64,000 nucleotides of DNA, from positions 1-64,000 of the forward strand of contig NZ_JONP01000005.1 in the NCBI RefSeq assembly GCF_000711725.1. The letters are read 5' to 3'. The translations under genes and the position numbers were made by a program. A model generated the notes under the pieces. It searched no databases. It saw only the letters and a program-made list of their open reading frames with translations, and had not been told where the DNA came from. The DNA is from Roseomonas aerilata DSM 19363. Its GTDB lineage: Bacteria > Pseudomonadota > Alphaproteobacteria > Acetobacterales > Acetobacteraceae. This document shows, piece after piece, positions 61,612 through 64,000 of the stretch (its first letter is position 1; each line of letters begins with the position of its first letter).

Positions 61612-62751
61612 GTGGACTTCGACCTGACGGAGGAGCAGCGGCTCCTCAAGGAAAGCATCGACCGCTTCGCGGCGGACAACGCGCGCGACCCGGCGCAGCA
61701 CGGGGGCGCGGGCGATGGCGCGGCGCTCTGGAACGGCCTTGCCGAGCTCGGCGTCCTCGCGCTTCCCTTCGCGGAGGAGGATGGCGGCATCGGCGGTGGC
61801 CCCGTCGAGACGATGATCGTCATGGAGTCGATCGGGCGCTCCCTGATTACCGCGCCCTACCTCTCCACGGTCGTGCTCGGCGGCGGCTTCCTTCGCCTCG
61901 GCGGCAGCGAGGCGCAGCGGGCGGAGTTCATCCCGCAGGTCGCGGACGGCTCGCTGAAGATCGGGTTCGCGCAGCTTGAGCGGCAGTCGCGCTACGATCT
62001 TTACGACGTCGCCACCACCGCGCGGCGGGAGGGCGGCGATTTCATGCTCGACGGCCGCAAGGGCGTGGTGCTGGGCGGCGACGATGCCGGCCTTCTGGTC
62101 GTCACCGCCCGCACCGCCGGCGGGCGCCGCGACCATGACGGCATCACCCTCTTCCTGGTGGACGCGAACGCGCCGGGCGTCTCCCGCCATGGCATGCCCG
62201 CGCAGGACGGTACCCGCGTGGCCGAGATCTCCCTCGACGGCGTGCGCGTGCCGGCCGATCGCGTGCTGGGCGAGGTCGATGCCGGCCTGCCGCTGGCCGG
62301 GCGCGTGGTGGACGTGGCGCTCTCAGCCCTCTGCGCCGACAGCCTCGGCGCGATGGAGGAACTGCACCGCATGACCGTGGACTACCTCAAGCAGCGCCAG
62401 CAGTTCGGGGTCACCATCGGGTCGTTCCAGGCTCTCCAGCACCGTGCGGCGGACATGCTGGTGGCGGTGGAGCAGGCGCGTTCCATGGCGCTCTACGCCG
62501 CGATGATGGCGGAGGAGCCGGACGCCCGCGAGCGTCGCCCGGCCATCGCCGCGGCCAAGGCGCAGGTCAACCGCTCCTCCCGCCTCGTCGGGCAGGAGGC
62601 GGTCCAGCTGCACGGCGGCATCGCGATGACCTGGGAATACCGCGCCGGCCACCTCTTCAAGCGCCTGACCTCCAACGAACTGCTCTTCGGCGACACCGAC
62701 CACCACCTGCGCGAGGTTGCGGAGGCCGGCGGGCTGGTGGAAGAGATCTGA
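61612..62751 (+). CDS. Acyl-CoA dehydrogenase (PimD-like)
   Basis: Second flavin-dependent acyl-CoA dehydrogenase, 379 residues. The N-terminal FDLTEEQRLLKESIDRF, the DYLKQRQQFGVTIGSFQALQH region and the C-terminal HGGIAMTWEYRAGHLFKRL are family marks. GTG 61612 has GAGGA at good spacing. It probably forms the partner subunit of the preceding dehydrogenase. No enoyl-CoA hydratase/3-hydroxyacyl-CoA dehydrogenase gene lies in this operon up to the window end. Confidence 0.92.
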   Translation: MDFDLTEEQRLLKESIDRFAADNARDPAQHGGAGDGAALWNGLAELGVLALPFAEEDGGIGGGPVETMIVMESIGRSLITAPYLSTVVLGGGFLRLGGSEAQRAEFIPQVADGSLKIGFAQLERQSRYDLYDVATTARREGGDFMLDGRKGVVLGGDDAGLLVVTARTAGGRRDHDGITLFLVDANAPGVSRHGMPAQDGTRVAEISLDGVRVPADRVLGEVDAGLPLAGRVVDVALSALCADSLGAMEELHRMTVDYLKQRQQFGVTIGSFQALQHRAADMLVAVEQARSMALYAAMMAEEPDARERRPAIAAAKAQVNRSSRLVGQEAVQLHGGIAMTWEYRAGHLFKRLTSNELLFGDTDHHLREVAEAGGLVEEI

Positions 62752-62808
62752 CGGAACGCTGCTGCGCACCGGGAAGGGCCGAAGGGCCTGCCGAGGAGGA
62801 AACCAACC

Positions 62809-63786
62809 ATGACCGCTGACATCATCGGCCGCCGCGGCGCGCTCGCGCTCGGCACCGGCCTTGCCCTTGCCCGCCCGGCGCTGGCCCAGTCCCGCTTCCC
62901 CGACCGGCCGATCCGCCTGATCGTGCCCTGGGGGCCGGGCGGCTCCACCGATATCCTCATGCGCGCCCTGGCCGATGCCGTCTCCCGCCGCGTCGGCCAG
63001 CCGGTGGTGGTGGAAAACCGCGCCGGCGCGGGTGGCATCCTCGGCGCGCAGCTTCTCGCGGGCGGGGCGCGGCCGGACGGCTACACGCTGTCGCAGATCC
63101 CCATCTCGGTCTTCCGCTACCCGCAGATGGTGCCGCGCCCGCCCTTCGATCCCATGAAGGACTTCACCTACATCGCGCAGATCACCGGCTATCTCTTCGG
63201 CGTGGTGGTGAAGGCGGATGCGCCCTGGCAAACCTTCCGCGAGCTGCTGGACTACGCGAAGGCGAACCCTGGCAAGATCAACTACGGCACGCCCGGCTCC
63301 GGCACATCGCTTCACATCACCATGGAGCAGATCGCGGCCAAGCAGGGGATCGAGTGGGTGCAGGTGCCCTATCGCGGCGCGGCGGAGAACCTGCAATCTA
63401 CCCTCTCCGGCAATACCCAGGTCTCGGCGGAAACCAGCGGCTGGTCCGAACTCGTCGCGGCCGGGCAACTCCGCCTTCTCTGCACCTGGGGCCCGGAACG
63501 CGCCAAGCGCTTCCCCGACGCGCCGACGCTGAAGGAACTCGGCCTCGATATCGTCTCCACCTCGCCCTACGGCATCGGCGGTCCCGCAGGGATGGACCCC
63601 GCGGTCGTGCGCGTGCTCGAGGAAGCCTTCCGCGACGCCGCCCAGGACCCCGCCCACGCCGCAGTGCTGGACCGCTACGACATGTCCCCCGCCTTTCTCG
63701 GCAGCGCGGACTACACCGTGGCCGCACGGGCGCAGTACGAGGAGGACGGGGCGATGATCCGGCGCCTGGGGCTCAAGGCGGGGTAG
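62809..63786 (+). CDS. Bug-family (TctC-like) solute-binding protein
   Basis: Periplasmic receptor of 325 residues with signal peptide (RRGALALGTGLALARPALAQ), then IRLIVPWGPGGSTDILMRA, ENRAGAGGILGAQ and a long central loop. It follows the acyl-CoA dehydrogenases by 57 bp and probably captures the dicarboxylate or fatty acid degraded by the operon. No TctA/B permease genes are adjacent. The transcript likely ends in the hairpin of repeat B. Confidence 0.93.
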   Translation: MTADIIGRRGALALGTGLALARPALAQSRFPDRPIRLIVPWGPGGSTDILMRALADAVSRRVGQPVVVENRAGAGGILGAQLLAGGARPDGYTLSQIPISVFRYPQMVPRPPFDPMKDFTYIAQITGYLFGVVVKADAPWQTFRELLDYAKANPGKINYGTPGSGTSLHITMEQIAAKQGIEWVQVPYRGAAENLQSTLSGNTQVSAETSGWSELVAAGQLRLLCTWGPERAKRFPDAPTLKELGLDIVSTSPYGIGGPAGMDPAVVRVLEEAFRDAAQDPAHAAVLDRYDMSPAFLGSADYTVAARAQYEEDGAMIRRLGLKAG

Positions 63787-63797
63787 GCCGGTCCTGT

Positions 63798-63902
63798 GTG
63801 ACTCCGGGAAGAGGAAGAAGGAATTCTTCCTCTCCCCGGACCCCTCTCCATCATCTTTTTCTTCGAATTTAGGATGCCTCACGGCCGGTGCGCCTCGGGT
63901 CA
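63798..63902 (+). repeat. Dispersed intergenic repeat, copy B
   Basis: About 105 bp, roughly 86% identical to 18905-19009 in the opposite orientation, starting 12 bp after the Bug stop. It carries the same hairpin and the CCATCATCTTTTTCTTCGA block. Both copies follow the end of a coding region. Confidence 0.7.
63803..63840 (+). terminator. Hairpin within repeat B, possible terminator of the catabolic operon
   Basis: TCCGGGAAGAGGAAGAA and TTCTTCCTCTCCCCGGA pair over 17 positions (one A-C mismatch) around GGAA. A T-rich stretch follows about 20 bases later rather than directly, so termination is possible but not certain. Confidence 0.55.
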
Positions 63903-64000
63903 ATGACCCGAGGCGATTGCACGTGCAGGAAGGGCGCGCCGAAAGAACCGGTCCCCGATCATCGCATCCGCGCCAGCCCGATGGGGATCCAAGGGCCTCA

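Larger units (their letters stand above)
63787..64000. other. Intergenic region with repeat B to window end
   Basis: No gene is supported between the Bug stop and the window end. It contains repeat copy B and a hairpin; the last 100 bases show no recognised feature. Confidence 0.5.

Overview
The window is a very GC-rich bacterial chromosome segment with dense, often overlapping genes. The gene set points to an alphaproteobacterium, most likely Acetobacteraceae (Roseomonas-like): a cobalamin cobaltochelatase block (DnaJ-like, cobS, cobT) beside bolA and rpmB, a fused shikimate kinase/3-dehydroquinate synthase next to xerD and accA, and several orphan Bug-type (TctC) solute-binding proteins. 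The taxonomy is inferred from content and order; no rRNA, tRNA, CRISPR array, insertion sequence or prophage was seen.

Layout. (1) 1-13.5 kb is a surface-polysaccharide region: an asparagine synthase cut by the window edge, GT-C membrane glycosyltransferases, two GT2 enzymes, a Wzx-like flippase, and a tight operon with a nucleotidyltransferase, an integral-membrane/kinase fusion, a HAD phosphatase and a GtrA protein. (2) 13.5-18.7 kb has an OpgC-type membrane acyltransferase flanked by two related SGNH proteins (one lacking catalytic residues), an orphan ABC-2 permease, a histidine phosphatase and a SYLF protein. (3) 19-27 kb is mixed metabolism: a Bug receptor, class II aldolase, two SDRs, a Nudix hydrolase, an Atm1-like ABC exporter, a lipoprotein-like methyltransferase and rpmB with a strong terminator. 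(4) 27-42 kb is core chromosome: a degenerate histidine-kinase-like protein, a phytase-like esterase, cobT, a GST, cobS, DnaJ-like, bolA, DUF2889, aroKB, xerD and accA. An accessory LysR/MDR/SDR/Bug block lies between xerD and accA.

(5) 42.5-56.6 kb is the most interesting part. Two divergent operons share one promoter region near 48.3 kb. Leftward are myo-inositol-phosphate synthase, a histidine phosphatase, two CgeB-like glycosyltransferases and an unusual PRTase-like/kinase-like protein. Rightward are a dTDP-rhamnose-4-epimerase-like SDR, a CDP-paratose-epimerase-like SDR, a GT4, a third CgeB-like protein, a CmoB-like methyltransferase, a glycoside hydrolase whose barrel appears circularly permuted, an MDR dehydrogenase and a Gfo/Idh/MocA oxidoreductase. 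Most junctions are 4-bp stop/start overlaps. I infer one pathway making an inositol-linked or rhamnose-containing, methylated glycan or glycoside; the product is unknown. (6) 56.6-63.8 kb is an IclR-controlled dicarboxylate-type beta-oxidation operon (CoA ligase, thiolase, two acyl-CoA dehydrogenases, Bug receptor) with a clear IclR-type palindrome upstream.

A repeat of about 105 bp with an internal hairpin occurs twice in opposite orientation (18.9 and 63.8 kb). Start codons were chosen from ribosome-binding sites, overlaps and codon use, so many differ from the longest open frame.
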